Assembly: GCA_913055605.1 (NCBI GenBank)
Contig: CAJXKJ010000012.1
Location: 1-64,000 of the forward strand
Direction: 5' to 3'
Source of the DNA: an uncultured Euryhalocaulis sp.
GTDB lineage: Bacteria; Pseudomonadota; Alphaproteobacteria; Caulobacterales; Maricaulaceae
Length of the DNA: 64,000 bases
Shown here piece after piece: positions 1 to 9,631 of this stretch. The translations under genes were made by a program, and so were the position numbers. Every line of letters starts with the position of its first letter. The stretch's first letter is position 1. Below the pieces are notes generated by a model. That model was given only the letters and a program-made list of their open reading frames with translations, was not told where the DNA came from and searched no databases.

Positions 1-2
1 GG

Positions 3-878
3 GAGCCGCTGCTGCATTTTCTGGTCGCGGGCGCGCTTCTGTTCGGCGTTTTCGTCGTGCTGAAGGGCGGCGAGCCGGCGCCGGAGGACGAGACGACCAT
101 CGTCGTCGACCGGGCGGCGCTGCTAACCTTCCTGCAATACCGCGCCAATGCGTTCGAGCCGCAGGCCTTCTCCGCCATCCTGGACGCCATGACGGACGCG
201 GAGCGCCAGAACCTGATCGACGCCTATGTGGAGGAAGAGGCGCTGTACCGGGAGTCGGCCGCCATGGGGCTGGAGCAGAGCGACTACATCATCCGCCAGC
301 GCATGATCCAGAAGATGCAGTTCCTGATCGGCGACATCGCCTATGCCGGCGAAAGCGTCGATGAGGCGGAGCTCGCGGACTATTACGCGCAGAACCGCGA
401 GGCCTATGCGGCCGCGCCCGCGATCACCTTCACCCATGTCTTCTTCGACGCCGACCGCCGCGGCGCGGACGACGCGCGCGCGGCGGCGGAGGCCGAGGCG
501 GCGGCGCTGAACGCCGCGGACGCCGGGTTCAACGATGCGCCCGGCCACGGCGACCGCTTTCCCTTCCTGCGTAATTATGTCGATCGCACGTTCGACTACG
601 TCGCCAGCCATTTCGGGGAGGAGTTCGCCGCCCAGGTCGCGGCGGTCCCGCCCGGCGGTGAATGGGCCGGGCCGTTCCCCTCCGCCTATGGCCAGCACGC
701 GGTTCTGGTGACCCGGCGGACCGAGCGCAGCTATCCGGAGCTGGACGCGGTGCGCGAGCAGGTGGAGGCCGATTTCCTGCGCGAGCGAGCCGACGCCGCG
801 CTGGCGGAGACCACGAAGTCTCTGGTGGAGCGCTACCGCGTCGAGGTGCGCGACCTTGAGGCCCCGGCCGGCGAATGA
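3..878 (+). CDS. Parvulin-type peptidyl-prolyl isomerase, 5' end outside window
   Basis: The reading frame is open back to base 3, so the gene starts upstream and 291 residues are visible. The visible part begins with a hydrophobic segment of about 17 residues ending in VFVVLKGG, which looks like an N-terminal membrane anchor. A helical region follows, then a parvulin-like segment from about residue 130 (ITFTHVFF). Membrane-anchored SurA/PpiC-like proteins of this kind isomerise prolyl bonds or chaperone proteins in the periplasm. The GTG at 57 sits just after the anchor and is probably not the true start. The stop overlaps the next gene by 4 bp (ATGA), and pairing with a HupE/UreJ gene suggests a folding partner for it. 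The family call is moderately sure. Confidence 0.72.
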   Translation, partial: EPLLHFLVAGALLFGVFVVLKGGEPAPEDETTIVVDRAALLTFLQYRANAFEPQAFSAILDAMTDAERQNLIDAYVEEEALYRESAAMGLEQSDYIIRQRMIQKMQFLIGDIAYAGESVDEAELADYYAQNREAYAAAPAITFTHVFFDADRRGADDARAAAEAEAAALNAADAGFNDAPGHGDRFPFLRNYVDRTFDYVASHFGEEFAAQVAAVPPGGEWAGPFPSAYGQHAVLVTRRTERSYPELDAVREQVEADFLRERADAALAETTKSLVERYRVEVRDLEAPAGE

Positions 879-1879
879 TGCGGCTCGTCTGGCTGATCCT
901 TGCCTTCGCAGCGCTGCTGTCCACCGCTGCGCAGGCGCATGACGCCCGGCCGCTGTCCATCACCATCGTGGAGCAGTCGGCGGATTTGTACCGCGTCGTG
1001 GTGCGCGCGCCGCCGACGCTGGAGGTCGAGAATATCCCGTCGATCCAGTGGCCGGCCGATTGCGAAGTGCGGGAAACCGCAGGCCTGTCCCTGGCGCCGG
1101 GCGGGATCAGCCTGATCGCCTGCCCGGGCGGGCTGGAGGGCGGCCAGGTGCGCATCGCCTATCCCGTCTACAACCCGTCGATCACCACGCTTTTCCGGAT
1201 TCAGGACGCCGAGGGCGCGGCGCGCAGCGCCGTATTGCCGCCGGACGAACTCGTCTGGACCGTGCCGGAGGCGCCGAACTGGCGCACCGTTGCGCGCGAC
1301 TATCTGAAGCTGGGCTTCACCCATATCTGGGAGGGGCCGGACCATCTGATGTTCGTTGCCGGGCTGATGATGCTGGCGCGCCGGCCGCGCCGCATCTTCC
1401 TGGCCGTCACCGGTTTCACCGCGGCCCATTCCATCACGCTGTCGCTGGCGACGCTGGGTCTGGTCCGCCTGCCGATCCCGATTGTCGAGGCGATGATCGC
1501 GCTGTCCATCCTGTTCCTCGCCGCCGAGCTTGCGCGGGGAAACGCCAAAAGTTTCAGCCGGCGTTTTCCGATCGCGCTCTCCTTCGTGTTCGGCCTGCTG
1601 CACGGCTTCGGCTTTGCCAGCGCGCTGCAGGAGATCGGCCTGCCGACCGGGGAGCTGGCGGCGGGTCTGGTCTTCTTCAATCTGGGCGTGGAGGCGGGGC
1701 AGATCGCCTTCGTGCTGGCCGCCGGCGCGCTGGTCCTTGCGGCGCGAAGGCTGGCTGTTGCCAGGAACCTGTCCTGGCCGCGCGCCGCGCCCGCCGCGGC
1801 GGTTCTGGGCGCCTATGCGCTGGGCGTCCCGGCGGCGTTCTGGTTCCTGGAGCGGCTGTCCGGCGCCTTCGCCGCCTGA
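875..1879 (+). CDS. HupE/UreJ-family membrane protein
   Basis: This 334-residue protein has a signal peptide (residues 1-21, ending AAQAHD), a periplasmic domain of about 120 residues, and then a C-terminal half of about six hydrophobic helices. The helical part opens with the family motif HIWEGPDHLMF (near residue 150) and a second conserved His in FTAAHSITLS. The histidines fit the metal-permease-like HupE/UreJ superfamily. This two-domain form is the HupE/UreJ_2 type; its substrate is not established. Translation is coupled to the upstream isomerase gene by an ATGA overlap. Metal transport is an inference from the family only. Confidence 0.8.
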   Translation: MMRLVWLILAFAALLSTAAQAHDARPLSITIVEQSADLYRVVVRAPPTLEVENIPSIQWPADCEVRETAGLSLAPGGISLIACPGGLEGGQVRIAYPVYNPSITTLFRIQDAEGAARSAVLPPDELVWTVPEAPNWRTVARDYLKLGFTHIWEGPDHLMFVAGLMMLARRPRRIFLAVTGFTAAHSITLSLATLGLVRLPIPIVEAMIALSILFLAAELARGNAKSFSRRFPIALSFVFGLLHGFGFASALQEIGLPTGELAAGLVFFNLGVEAGQIAFVLAAGALVLAARRLAVARNLSWPRAAPAAAVLGAYALGVPAAFWFLERLSGAFAA

Positions 1880-2008
1880 GGCCGGTCCAGAGGCCTCGTC
1901 TTGAGACCCTGTGCAGGGCTTCGTTTCCGGACAGCAGGCCCCATATGCTAATCTCCGTCCAAAGGCGGCGCTGAATCGCCGCGCTCGCACGAGCGGGAGA
2001 GAGGGCCC

Positions 2009-4186
2009 ATGACCACCAAAACCGCCGAGATCGCTGGAAATATGGACATTTCCCGCCGCGCCGCCCTGCAGGGCATGGCCGGGCTGGTCGTGGCCGTTGC
2101 GCTGCCCGCGGGCCGCGCCTTCGCCCAGGGCGCGCCCGCCGCGCCGCCGCTGGTCGCCGAGGCCTATGTCCGCGTCGCGCCCGACAGCACGGTCACCATC
2201 CTGTCGCGCAATCTGGAAATGGGGCAGGGACCCTATACCGGCTTCGCCACGCTGGTGGCCGAGGAAATGGACGCGGACTGGAGCCAGATGCGCGCCGAGG
2301 GCGCGCCGGCCGCCGCCGTCTACACCAACCCGGCCTTCGGCATGCAGGGCACGGGGGGCTCCACCTCTATGACCTCGACCTATGACGACATGCGCCGCGC
2401 CGGTGCGGTCGTCCGCGCCATGCTCGTAGCCGCCGCGGCGCAGGAATGGGGCGTGCCGGCCGGGGAGATCACCATCGAAAACGGCGTCATGCGCCATCCC
2501 TCCGGTCAGGAGGGATCGTTCGGCGATTTTGCCGAGGCCGCCTCCCGCCTGACGCCGCCGGACCCGGCGAGCGTAACGTTGAAGGACCCGTCGCAATTCC
2601 GGCTCGTGGGCCACGACCACGCCGTGCACCGGATCGACAGCCCGGCCAAGTCGCGGGGCGAGCCGGTCTTCACGTTGGATATCGACGAACCGGAAATGCT
2701 GACCGTCGTTCTGGCCCGCCCGCCGCGCTTCGGCGCGAAGGTCGCCAGCTTCGACGCCAGCGAGGCCATGGCCATCCGCGGCGTCGTGGACGTGAAGGCG
2801 TTGCCGAGCGGCGTCGCCGTCTATGCGAACGGCACCTGGCCCGCCATCGCGGGCAGCCGCGCAGTGAAGGTCGAATGGGACGAAAGCGCGGTTGAGGCGC
2901 GCAGCACCGCCCAGCTGTTCGAGGAGTATCGCGAACTGGCGCAGACGCCGGGCATTCCGGTGAACAGCCATGGCGACGTGGAATCCGCGATGGCCGACGC
3001 CGACCACGTCGTGGAGGCGTCCTATGAATTCCCGTATCTGGCGCACGCGCCGATGGAGCCGCTGAACGGCTTCATCCACTGGCAGGGCGACAGCGTCGTC
3101 GCCCGCTTTGGCTGCCAGATGCCGACGACCGACCGCCAGACCATTTCCCAGGTCCTGGGCGTGCCGCATGAGAATGTGACGGTCGAGGTGATCCAGGCCG
3201 GCGGCAGTTTTGGCCGGCGGGGACAGTTCCTGAATTCCTTCGCCGAAGAGCTGGCCGAGGCCGCCAAGGCGATCGGACCGGGCCGCCCGATCAAGGTGCA
3301 GTGGACGCGGGAGGACGACATCCGCGGCGGCAATTACCGCCCGATGATGGTTCACCGCATGCGCGGCGCGGTGAAGGACGGACGCGTCACGGCGTTCGCC
3401 GACACTGTGGTCGGCCAGTCTATCGTGAAGGGCACGATGTTCGAGGCCATGCTGGCCCCGCACGGCTATGACGAAATGAGCGTCGAGGGCGTCAGCGAGC
3501 TGCCCTACGACATCGCGAACTTTGCCTGCGACGCCCACAATCCGGACGTCGGCGTGTCGGTGCTGTTCTGGCGCTCGGTCGGCCACTCCCACAGCGCCTT
3601 CGCCAAGGAAAGCTTCATTGACGAGCTTCTGTCCGCCGCCGGCGCCGACCCGGTGGAAGGGCGCCTGGCCATGCTGCCTGAGGACTCCAAAGAGGCGCGC
3701 ACCCTGCGCGCCGTCGCGGACATGGCGGACTGGAGCGGTGCGGACGCCGGGCCGGGCCGCTCGCGCGGCGTTGCGGTCGTGTCGTCCTTCAACACCACGG
3801 TCGCCCAGATCGCGGAGGTCGTGGAGGAGAACGGCGCGGTGCGCGTGCGCAAGGTCTGGTGCGCGGTGGATTGCGGTCTGGCCATCAATCCGGACGTCGT
3901 CCGCGCCCAGATGGAAGGCGGCATCGGCTTCGGCCTCGGCCATGCTTTGTATGGCGAGATCAGCCTGAACGAGGGGCGGGTCCAGCAAGCGAATTTCGAC
4001 GCCTATCGCTCGCTGCGCATCCGGGAAATGCCTGAGGTCGAGGTTCATGTCATGCCGTCCGCCGAGCACCCCACCGGGGTGGGGGAGCCGGGCGTGCCGC
4101 CGGTCGGCCCCGCGGTGGCCAACGCCATCGCCGCATCCGGCCGGGCGCGTCCGCGCCAGCTGCCGATGCTGGGACCCTCGGCCTAG
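2009..4186 (+). CDS. Tat-exported molybdopterin-binding oxidoreductase subunit (IorB-like)
   Basis: The 725-residue product resembles the large molybdenum subunit of isoquinoline 1-oxidoreductase/periplasmic aldehyde dehydrogenases. A Tat signal (SRRAALQG, about residues 14-21, then a hydrophobic stretch and AFAQG) predicts periplasmic export. Family marks include EMGQGPYTGFATLVAEE near the N-terminus, GGSFGRRG in the middle and GVGEPGVPP near residue 690, whose Glu is the expected catalytic base. The start at 2009 follows a GGGAGAGAGG ribosome site; 2042 is an alternative. These enzymes normally pair with a small [2Fe-2S] subunit (IorA), and none lies beside it here. Substrate unknown; aldehydes or N-heterocycles are typical of the family. 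Confidence 0.85.
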   Translation: MTTKTAEIAGNMDISRRAALQGMAGLVVAVALPAGRAFAQGAPAAPPLVAEAYVRVAPDSTVTILSRNLEMGQGPYTGFATLVAEEMDADWSQMRAEGAPAAAVYTNPAFGMQGTGGSTSMTSTYDDMRRAGAVVRAMLVAAAAQEWGVPAGEITIENGVMRHPSGQEGSFGDFAEAASRLTPPDPASVTLKDPSQFRLVGHDHAVHRIDSPAKSRGEPVFTLDIDEPEMLTVVLARPPRFGAKVASFDASEAMAIRGVVDVKALPSGVAVYANGTWPAIAGSRAVKVEWDESAVEARSTAQLFEEYRELAQTPGIPVNSHGDVESAMADADHVVEASYEFPYLAHAPMEPLNGFIHWQGDSVVARFGCQMPTTDRQTISQVLGVPHENVTVEVIQAGGSFGRRGQFLNSFAEELAEAAKAIGPGRPIKVQWTREDDIRGGNYRPMMVHRMRGAVKDGRVTAFADTVVGQSIVKGTMFEAMLAPHGYDEMSVEGVSELPYDIANFACDAHNPDVGVSVLFWRSVGHSHSAFAKESFIDELLSAAGADPVEGRLAMLPEDSKEARTLRAVADMADWSGADAGPGRSRGVAVVSSFNTTVAQIAEVVEENGAVRVRKVWCAVDCGLAINPDVVRAQMEGGIGFGLGHALYGEISLNEGRVQQANFDAYRSLRIREMPEVEVHVMPSAEHPTGVGEPGVPPVGPAVANAIAASGRARPRQLPMLGPSA

Positions 4187-4276
4187 AGCGAACTTCCCGC
4201 GTTCTTTGCGGCGATCGGGGCGGGTCCGCGTTGCGGGCCGGCAAGTCGTTGGCATTGCGCGGAATTCCGTGACCAG

Positions 4277-4286
4277 CGGTTAACCG
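4277..4286. promoter_or_regulatory. 10-bp perfect palindrome upstream of the hybrid kinase
   Basis: CGGTTAACCG is a perfect dyad in the 143-bp gap before the histidine kinase gene. It could be an operator. It contains TTAACC, which resembles a CtrA half-site, but the partner half-site at the required spacing is not evident, so no regulator is assigned. Confidence 0.25.
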
Positions 4287-4329
4287 TCTTTCTTTCCCCC
4301 GTCGAAATCCCGGCGCCACTAGGGGTTGT

Positions 4330-7300
4330 ATGGGGCGGTCGGATGGCCGTCCCGCCTGCAAGCATCCCCCCGATGCGCTGATGGGACCCCGGCCGATGAA
4401 CACGGCGACGCAAGGGCTGACGTTTCGCTACGTGGCGGCGCTGTGCCTGATCGCGATTTTCGCGACAGCCGCGTTCGCCAGCGTGCAGCTGGTCGTGCGC
4501 GAGAGCGACGGCTCCGCCGGCACGATCAATGTCGCCGGCCGCCAGCGCATGCTGTCCCAGCAAATCAATGTGGAGGCGATCCAGCTGGCCGTGCGGCCGG
4601 ATCCCCGGCTGATGGAGCGGCTGGACCTGTCGATCATGGAAATGCGCAACGCGCATCGCGCCCTGGCGCATGGCGGCGAGCACCCCGGTCTGATCTATGA
4701 GCCGCATATGGGCGACCAGGTGCGGGCCCTGTATTTCGACGGGGACCGGTCCGTCGACGCGCTGGTCACGGAATTCCTGACGCTCGCCGAGCGGGTTCAG
4801 GACAAGGCGCGGCGCGGCGCGCTCTCCATGAACGATCCCGATCTTGCGGCGATGCAGGATCTGGGCGCGGGCGAATTGCTCGCCGGGCTGGAAGCCGTGG
4901 TCCGCGCCTATGAGCGCGCAACCGACGCGACGATCTCCCGCATCAATACGATCGAGGCCATGATCTGGCTGGCGACCCTGTTGCTGCTGGCGCTGGAGGC
5001 CGCGTTTATTTTCGCGCCACAGGTGCGGCGCCTGCGCCAGACCGTGGAGGAGCACGACCAGGCCCGGGAGGCCGACCGGCGCAAGGCGGAGTGGCTGGAG
5101 CTGACCCAGTCCATCGGCAAGATCGGCTACTGGTTCGTCGACCGCCGGAACGACACGACTTTCTGGTCGGAGGAAATCTATCGCATTCACGGCCTTGATC
5201 CGGCGACGTTCACGCCGGGTCTGGAGACCGCGCTGGAGTGCTATCACCCGGACGACCGCGAGGCCGTGCTGGAAAATCTCAAGGGCGCGGTCGAGGGGAA
5301 GGGGCCGTTCTCGTTCGAACAGCGGCTGGTGCGCCCCAATGGCGACGTGCGCTGGGTGATGTCCCGCGGTCAGGTGCGGCTGGACGAGGACGGCGAGGTC
5401 GAGGCCCTGTTCGGTATCTTCCAGGACGTCACCGAGCGGCATGAGCGCAACGCCGAAATCCGGCGCACCAAGGAACGCTACGACCTGGCGATGAAAAGCG
5501 CCGAGCTGGGCCTGTGGGAAATCGACCTGGCCACCGGCCGCCATCGCTGGGCCGACCTGATCAAGACCGTTCTGGGGATTCCCGAAAAATCCGGCGCCTT
5601 TACGGGCAGCGATTTCCGCGCCCGGGCGCATCCGGACGATCTGAAGGAATTCGAGTCGCTGGTCACCGATAAGGACTGGCGAAGCGCCTGTGCGATGGAT
5701 GTCCGCGTCCGGCACGAGGACGGCCACTACGTGAACCTCCACATTCGCGGCGCGGCGATCCTGGACGTCAACGGGGAGCCCAAGCGCCTTACGGGCTCCT
5801 TCATCGACGTCACCGACGAACGCCGGATCGAAGCGGTGCGGGAGACAATCTGGGGCATCCTGACGGACCAGGGCGTCGAAACGACGGACAAGCTGAAGAC
5901 GGTGCTGGAGCTGGTGCGGGCGCATTTCGGGATGCGCCTCGGCCTGATCAGCCAGATCGAGGACGGCGAATACGAAATCCGCTATGCGGTGGACACCGAG
6001 GGCGAGGTCGTCCCCGGTCAGACATTCGACGTGGAGAACACCTATTGCCTCCACGTTCTGAAGGCCGACGCGCCGCAGGCGTTCCACCATGTGGCGGAAA
6101 GCGAAATCCGCAATCACCCCTGCTACCGGACTTTCGGTCTGGAATCATATATCGGCGCGCCGCTGGTCGTTGAGGGCCGGCGCTACGGCACGGTCAGCTT
6201 CTCCTCCGCCGAACCGCGCTCCGCGCCGTTCACCAAAGCCGATTGCGGGCTGCTGCGCCTGATCGCGCAGTGGATCGGCTACGAGATCGGGCGGGAGGAG
6301 AACATCGCCTCCCTGCGCGAAAGCGAGGAGCGTTTCTCCCTGGCCGTCCAGGGGTCCAGCGTCGGAGTGTGGGACTGGCAGGACGTCAAGTTCGACACGA
6401 TCCTGTGGTCCGATCAGTTCTATAGCCTGCTGGGCTATCCGCCGGGTGGGCTGGAAGGTTCGCTGTCCACCTTCCGCGACATCCTGCATCCCGACGACCG
6501 GGCGCAGACGTTCGAATGCCTGGAGCGGCATCTGCAGGGCGACGGCCCCTACGCGGTGGAATACCGGCTGCGCTGCGAGGACGGGTCCTATCACTGGTTC
6601 CTGGGCACCGGTCAGGCGGTGTGGGACGCCGAGGGCAACCCGCGCCGCATGATCGGTTCGATCAAGGATGTTCACGAGCGCAAACTCGCCGAGCAGATGA
6701 AGAGCGAATTCGTCTCGACGGTCAGCCATGAGCTGCGCACGCCGATGACGTCGATCATGGGGGCGCTGGGCCTGATCCGCTCCGGCAATTTCGGGGAGAT
6801 CGACCCGCGCGCCGCGCGCCTGCTGGATATCGCGACGGGCAACGGCCAGCGCCTGGTCCGCCTGATCAACGACATCCTGGACATCGAAAAGATCGAGGCC
6901 GGCAAGATCGAGTTTACGCCGAAGGAGACCGTGCTCAGCAAGCTGATCGAAGACGCAGTGGACCAGAACGGGGCCTTCGCCGCCGAACATGACGCCCGGA
7001 TCGGCTTCACAAACGAGATCGGGGCGGCGGCGGCCTATGTCGATCCCGACCGGATCATGCAGGTCCTCACCAACCTGATTTCCAACGCCGCGAAATTCAC
7101 CGGCGACGACGGGCAGATCGACATCCTGGCCGTGCGCGATCACGGCCGGATCCGCATCGACGTGGCGGACAACGGGCCGGGAATTCCCCGCGCCAAGCTG
7201 GAATCCATCTTCGACAAATTCGTCCAGATCGATGGCGGCGACAGCCGCACGAACGAAGGCACGGGCCTGGGGTTGGCCATCTCCAAGGCGATCCTGGAGG

Positions 7301-7842
7301 CCCAGGACGGGGAGCTGCGCGTTGCAAGCGAACCCGGACAGGGCGCGACCTTCAGCATCATCCTTTGCGAGATGGAGGCGGAGGAGGCTGACGCCGCCGG
7401 CAAGGGGGACCATGGCGCGTTCAGGGACCGCGCGCGCATGCGCCGCCGCGTCCTGCATGTGGAGGACGATCGCGACACCGCCGATCTGTTCGGCCACCTG
7501 ATCAGCGACGTGGCCGACGTGGACAATGTGTCTTCGGTCGCGGTCGCCAAGCAGCGCCTCAGCCGCGTCCCCTACGATCTGGTGGTTCTGGACATCCGGC
7601 TTCCCGACCAGCCGGGGCAGGTCGTGATCGAGCACCTGTTCCAGACCGATGGCGCGGAGGCGCCGCCGGTCATCATCTACTCCGTCGACGACGTCACGGG
7701 CTTCCCGCAGCCGCCCTTCGTGGCGCGGGCCTTTGTGAAGACGCAGGTCGACAACGAAACCTTGCGCGCCGCGGTGCTGGACACGCTGCGCAGCGGCCGG
7801 GCCCACGAACAGGGCGCGGCGAACCATAGACGGGCAGGATAG
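4330..7842 (+). CDS. Hybrid histidine kinase: PilJ sensor, PAS-PAS-GAF-PAS, HisKA, HATPase, receiver
   Basis: In order the protein has a membrane helix (about residues 34-54), a PilJ-type nitrate/nitrite-sensor-like segment with the mark NVAGRQRMLSQQ, and a second helix (about 211-233). PAS domains follow near 260-375 and 385-500, then a GAF domain near 505-660 and a third PAS near 668-790. The HisKA box VSHELRTPMTS has His800. An ATPase domain (DNGPGIP, GTGLGLAI) leads to a C-terminal receiver with phospho-acceptor Asp1088 (VVLDIRLPD). It should autophosphorylate at His800 and relay to its own receiver or to the two downstream proteins. AGGGG at 4321-4325 supports the 4330 start; ATG 4396, just before the first helix, is a serious alternative. 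Only 4 bp separate it from the next gene. The signal sensed is unknown. Confidence 0.88.
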   Translation: MGRSDGRPACKHPPDALMGPRPMNTATQGLTFRYVAALCLIAIFATAAFASVQLVVRESDGSAGTINVAGRQRMLSQQINVEAIQLAVRPDPRLMERLDLSIMEMRNAHRALAHGGEHPGLIYEPHMGDQVRALYFDGDRSVDALVTEFLTLAERVQDKARRGALSMNDPDLAAMQDLGAGELLAGLEAVVRAYERATDATISRINTIEAMIWLATLLLLALEAAFIFAPQVRRLRQTVEEHDQAREADRRKAEWLELTQSIGKIGYWFVDRRNDTTFWSEEIYRIHGLDPATFTPGLETALECYHPDDREAVLENLKGAVEGKGPFSFEQRLVRPNGDVRWVMSRGQVRLDEDGEVEALFGIFQDVTERHERNAEIRRTKERYDLAMKSAELGLWEIDLATGRHRWADLIKTVLGIPEKSGAFTGSDFRARAHPDDLKEFESLVTDKDWRSACAMDVRVRHEDGHYVNLHIRGAAILDVNGEPKRLTGSFIDVTDERRIEAVRETIWGILTDQGVETTDKLKTVLELVRAHFGMRLGLISQIEDGEYEIRYAVDTEGEVVPGQTFDVENTYCLHVLKADAPQAFHHVAESEIRNHPCYRTFGLESYIGAPLVVEGRRYGTVSFSSAEPRSAPFTKADCGLLRLIAQWIGYEIGREENIASLRESEERFSLAVQGSSVGVWDWQDVKFDTILWSDQFYSLLGYPPGGLEGSLSTFRDILHPDDRAQTFECLERHLQGDGPYAVEYRLRCEDGSYHWFLGTGQAVWDAEGNPRRMIGSIKDVHERKLAEQMKSEFVSTVSHELRTPMTSIMGALGLIRSGNFGEIDPRAARLLDIATGNGQRLVRLINDILDIEKIEAGKIEFTPKETVLSKLIEDAVDQNGAFAAEHDARIGFTNEIGAAAAYVDPDRIMQVLTNLISNAAKFTGDDGQIDILAVRDHGRIRIDVADNGPGIPRAKLESIFDKFVQIDGGDSRTNEGTGLGLAISKAILEAQDGELRVASEPGQGATFSIILCEMEAEEADAAGKGDHGAFRDRARMRRRVLHVEDDRDTADLFGHLISDVADVDNVSSVAVAKQRLSRVPYDLVVLDIRLPDQPGQVVIEHLFQTDGAEAPPVIIYSVDDVTGFPQPPFVARAFVKTQVDNETLRAAVLDTLRSGRAHEQGAANHRRAG

Positions 7843-7846
7843 GAAA

Positions 7847-8239
7847 ATGAGCGAACTCAATCATGTGGCGTGCGTGGAAGACGACAGCGACATCCGCTCG
7901 ATTGTCGAGCTGGCGCTCGGCGATCTCGGCGGCATGAACGTCTCGCTGTTCGAGAACGGCGCCGCCGCCGTGGCCGGAATGGAAGAGACCGCGCCGCAGA
8001 TGATCCTGCTGGACGTCATGATGCCCGGCATGGACGGGCTGGAGACGCTGTCGCGCCTGCGCGCCATGCCGGCGCTCAGCAATACGCCCTGTGTCTTCAT
8101 GACGGCCAAGGCGCAGCCCAGCGAAATCCACCGCTATGTCGAGGCCGGCGCGCTGGGCGTCATCACCAAGCCCTTCGACCCGATGACCCTGGCCGACCAG
8201 GTCCGTGATTTCTGGAACGGCGACGGAGACGCCCGATGA
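7847..8239 (+). CDS. Single-domain response regulator (CheY-like)
   Basis: This 130-residue protein is a lone receiver domain. The acidic pocket is CVEDDSD near residue 12, the phospho-acceptor Asp is in ILLDVMMPGMDG, the conserved Thr is in VFMTAKA, and the conserved Lys is in ITKPFDP. There is no output domain, so it either shuttles phosphate or acts by protein binding. It lies between the hybrid kinase (4-bp gap) and an Hpt-REC-REC protein (4-bp ATGA overlap), which points to one phosphorelay made from one transcript. Confidence 0.92.
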   Translation: MSELNHVACVEDDSDIRSIVELALGDLGGMNVSLFENGAAAVAGMEETAPQMILLDVMMPGMDGLETLSRLRAMPALSNTPCVFMTAKAQPSEIHRYVEAGALGVITKPFDPMTLADQVRDFWNGDGDAR

Positions 8240-9561
8240 ACGCCGCCCCCAATGCCCACGACAAGATGCAGGAATTGCGCGCGCGCTATCTGGATCAGAT
8301 CGCCAGCGTTCGCGACACGGTGAAATATTTCCTCCAGCTCGAAGCGCTGGGGGAATTGAAGGACGCCGACCGCGCCAAGCTGAACCGCATTGCGCACAAG
8401 GTCGCCGGCTCCGGCGGCACCTATGGCTACAAACAATTGAGCGGCGCCGCGCGCCGGGTTGAGCAGCTGACCGGGCCGGAGCGCCCGCGGGGCCAGGCGC
8501 TGCGCCATGCCTTGACCGTGCTGCTGGAGGAGATGGACGCGCTGCCCTCCATCACGCCGGAGCCGATCCGGAAGGCAGGCATGGGCGTGCCGCCCGCGCC
8601 GCTGAAATCGGCGCCGGGAACGCAGCTGACCCCGCAAAAGGGGCCGCAGGACCCGTTCGGCGGCATCCGCCAGTCCGCTGCGGCCACGGCGCCCGCGCCC
8701 GCCCGCGCGCCGGAACCCAAGCCCGCCGCCATACCCGAAGCGCCGCAGCCGGCGGCGGCCGCGCGGCAGCCCGCGCGCCAAGCGCCGAAGCCCGCCGCGC
8801 CCGCAGCCGCCAACGCCAACCGCCCGAAAATCCTGATCATCGAGGACGACCCGATCATCGTCGATATCCTGAGGACGCTGATGCAGGGCGAGTTCGAGAT
8901 CGTCACCGCGGAGCATGGCCGGAACGCCGAGGGCCTGATCGCGGAGGAGCATCCGGACCTTCTGATCCTGGACGACGACCTGCCGGGTCGAACCGGGGTC
9001 GAAATTCTGGAAGCGTTCCACGGGAACGAAGATCTGCGCCGCACGCCGGCCATCATGCTGACCGCCACGACCGACCCGGCGAACGTCACGCGCGCGCTGG
9101 ACGCCGGCGCGATCAATTATTTCAACAAGCCGTTCGATAGCGAGGGCTTTGTCGAATATGTGCGCTTCGTCCTCGCCAAGGCGGAAGACACCGTCCTGAT
9201 CGTCGATGACGACGAGGCGGTGCGCGAAATGCTCGTCGCGAAGTTCGAGGCAAGTGGCCTGCGCACGGCGCAGGCGGAATCCGGGCTCGCGGCCCTGCAT
9301 GTGCTGCGCGAAATGACGCCGGCGCTGGTGGTGCTGGACCGGATGATGCCGGGGCTGGAAGGCGGGCCGGTGCTGAACGAGCTGCGGCGCACGCCGCAAT
9401 CGCGCAAGACGCCAGTCATTATGCTGACCGCATCGGAGCATCCGGGCGACGCGCTGGCCTGGCTGAAGCGCGGCGCGACGGACTTCGTCGCCAAGCCCTT
9501 CGACCCGGACGAGGTCGTGTTCCGAGGCCTGCGCGCGATGGGCCGGGACACCGCGGCCTGA
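8236..9561 (+). CDS. Hpt domain protein with two receiver domains
   Basis: The 441-residue protein starts with a histidine phosphotransfer domain (about residues 1-105), where His54 in IAHKVAGSGG is the expected phosphorylated residue. A Pro/Ala-rich linker follows (about 110-195). Two receivers come next: the first with LILDDDLPGRTG, the second from about residue 318 with VLIVDDDEAV and LVVLDRMMPG. The second ends with VAKPFDPDE. There is no DNA-binding or enzymatic output. It can accept phosphate from the upstream kinase or receiver and pass it on. It overlaps the receiver gene by 4 bp. The final output of this pathway is not encoded in the window. Confidence 0.87.
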   Translation: MNAAPNAHDKMQELRARYLDQIASVRDTVKYFLQLEALGELKDADRAKLNRIAHKVAGSGGTYGYKQLSGAARRVEQLTGPERPRGQALRHALTVLLEEMDALPSITPEPIRKAGMGVPPAPLKSAPGTQLTPQKGPQDPFGGIRQSAAATAPAPARAPEPKPAAIPEAPQPAAAARQPARQAPKPAAPAAANANRPKILIIEDDPIIVDILRTLMQGEFEIVTAEHGRNAEGLIAEEHPDLLILDDDLPGRTGVEILEAFHGNEDLRRTPAIMLTATTDPANVTRALDAGAINYFNKPFDSEGFVEYVRFVLAKAEDTVLIVDDDEAVREMLVAKFEASGLRTAQAESGLAALHVLREMTPALVVLDRMMPGLEGGPVLNELRRTPQSRKTPVIMLTASEHPGDALAWLKRGATDFVAKPFDPDEVVFRGLRAMGRDTAA

Positions 9562-9631
9562 TGCTTTGACTTCGGTCTTTCCGCCGCCATAGGCTCCGCG
9601 CCCACGCCTTCGGGGGCAGGAGATCTGGCGG

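Noticed and set aside
833-4255. Long minus-strand open frame antisense to the HupE and molybdenum-enzyme genes
   Set aside because: In DNA this GC-rich, the strand opposite a real gene often stays open. The product is rich in Arg, His, Ala and Gly with no domain, and the plus-strand genes are clear.
4183-6117. 644-residue minus-strand open frame opposite the hybrid kinase
   Set aside because: It is antisense to well-marked PAS domains and has an atypical His/Arg/Gln/Asp-rich composition without motifs.
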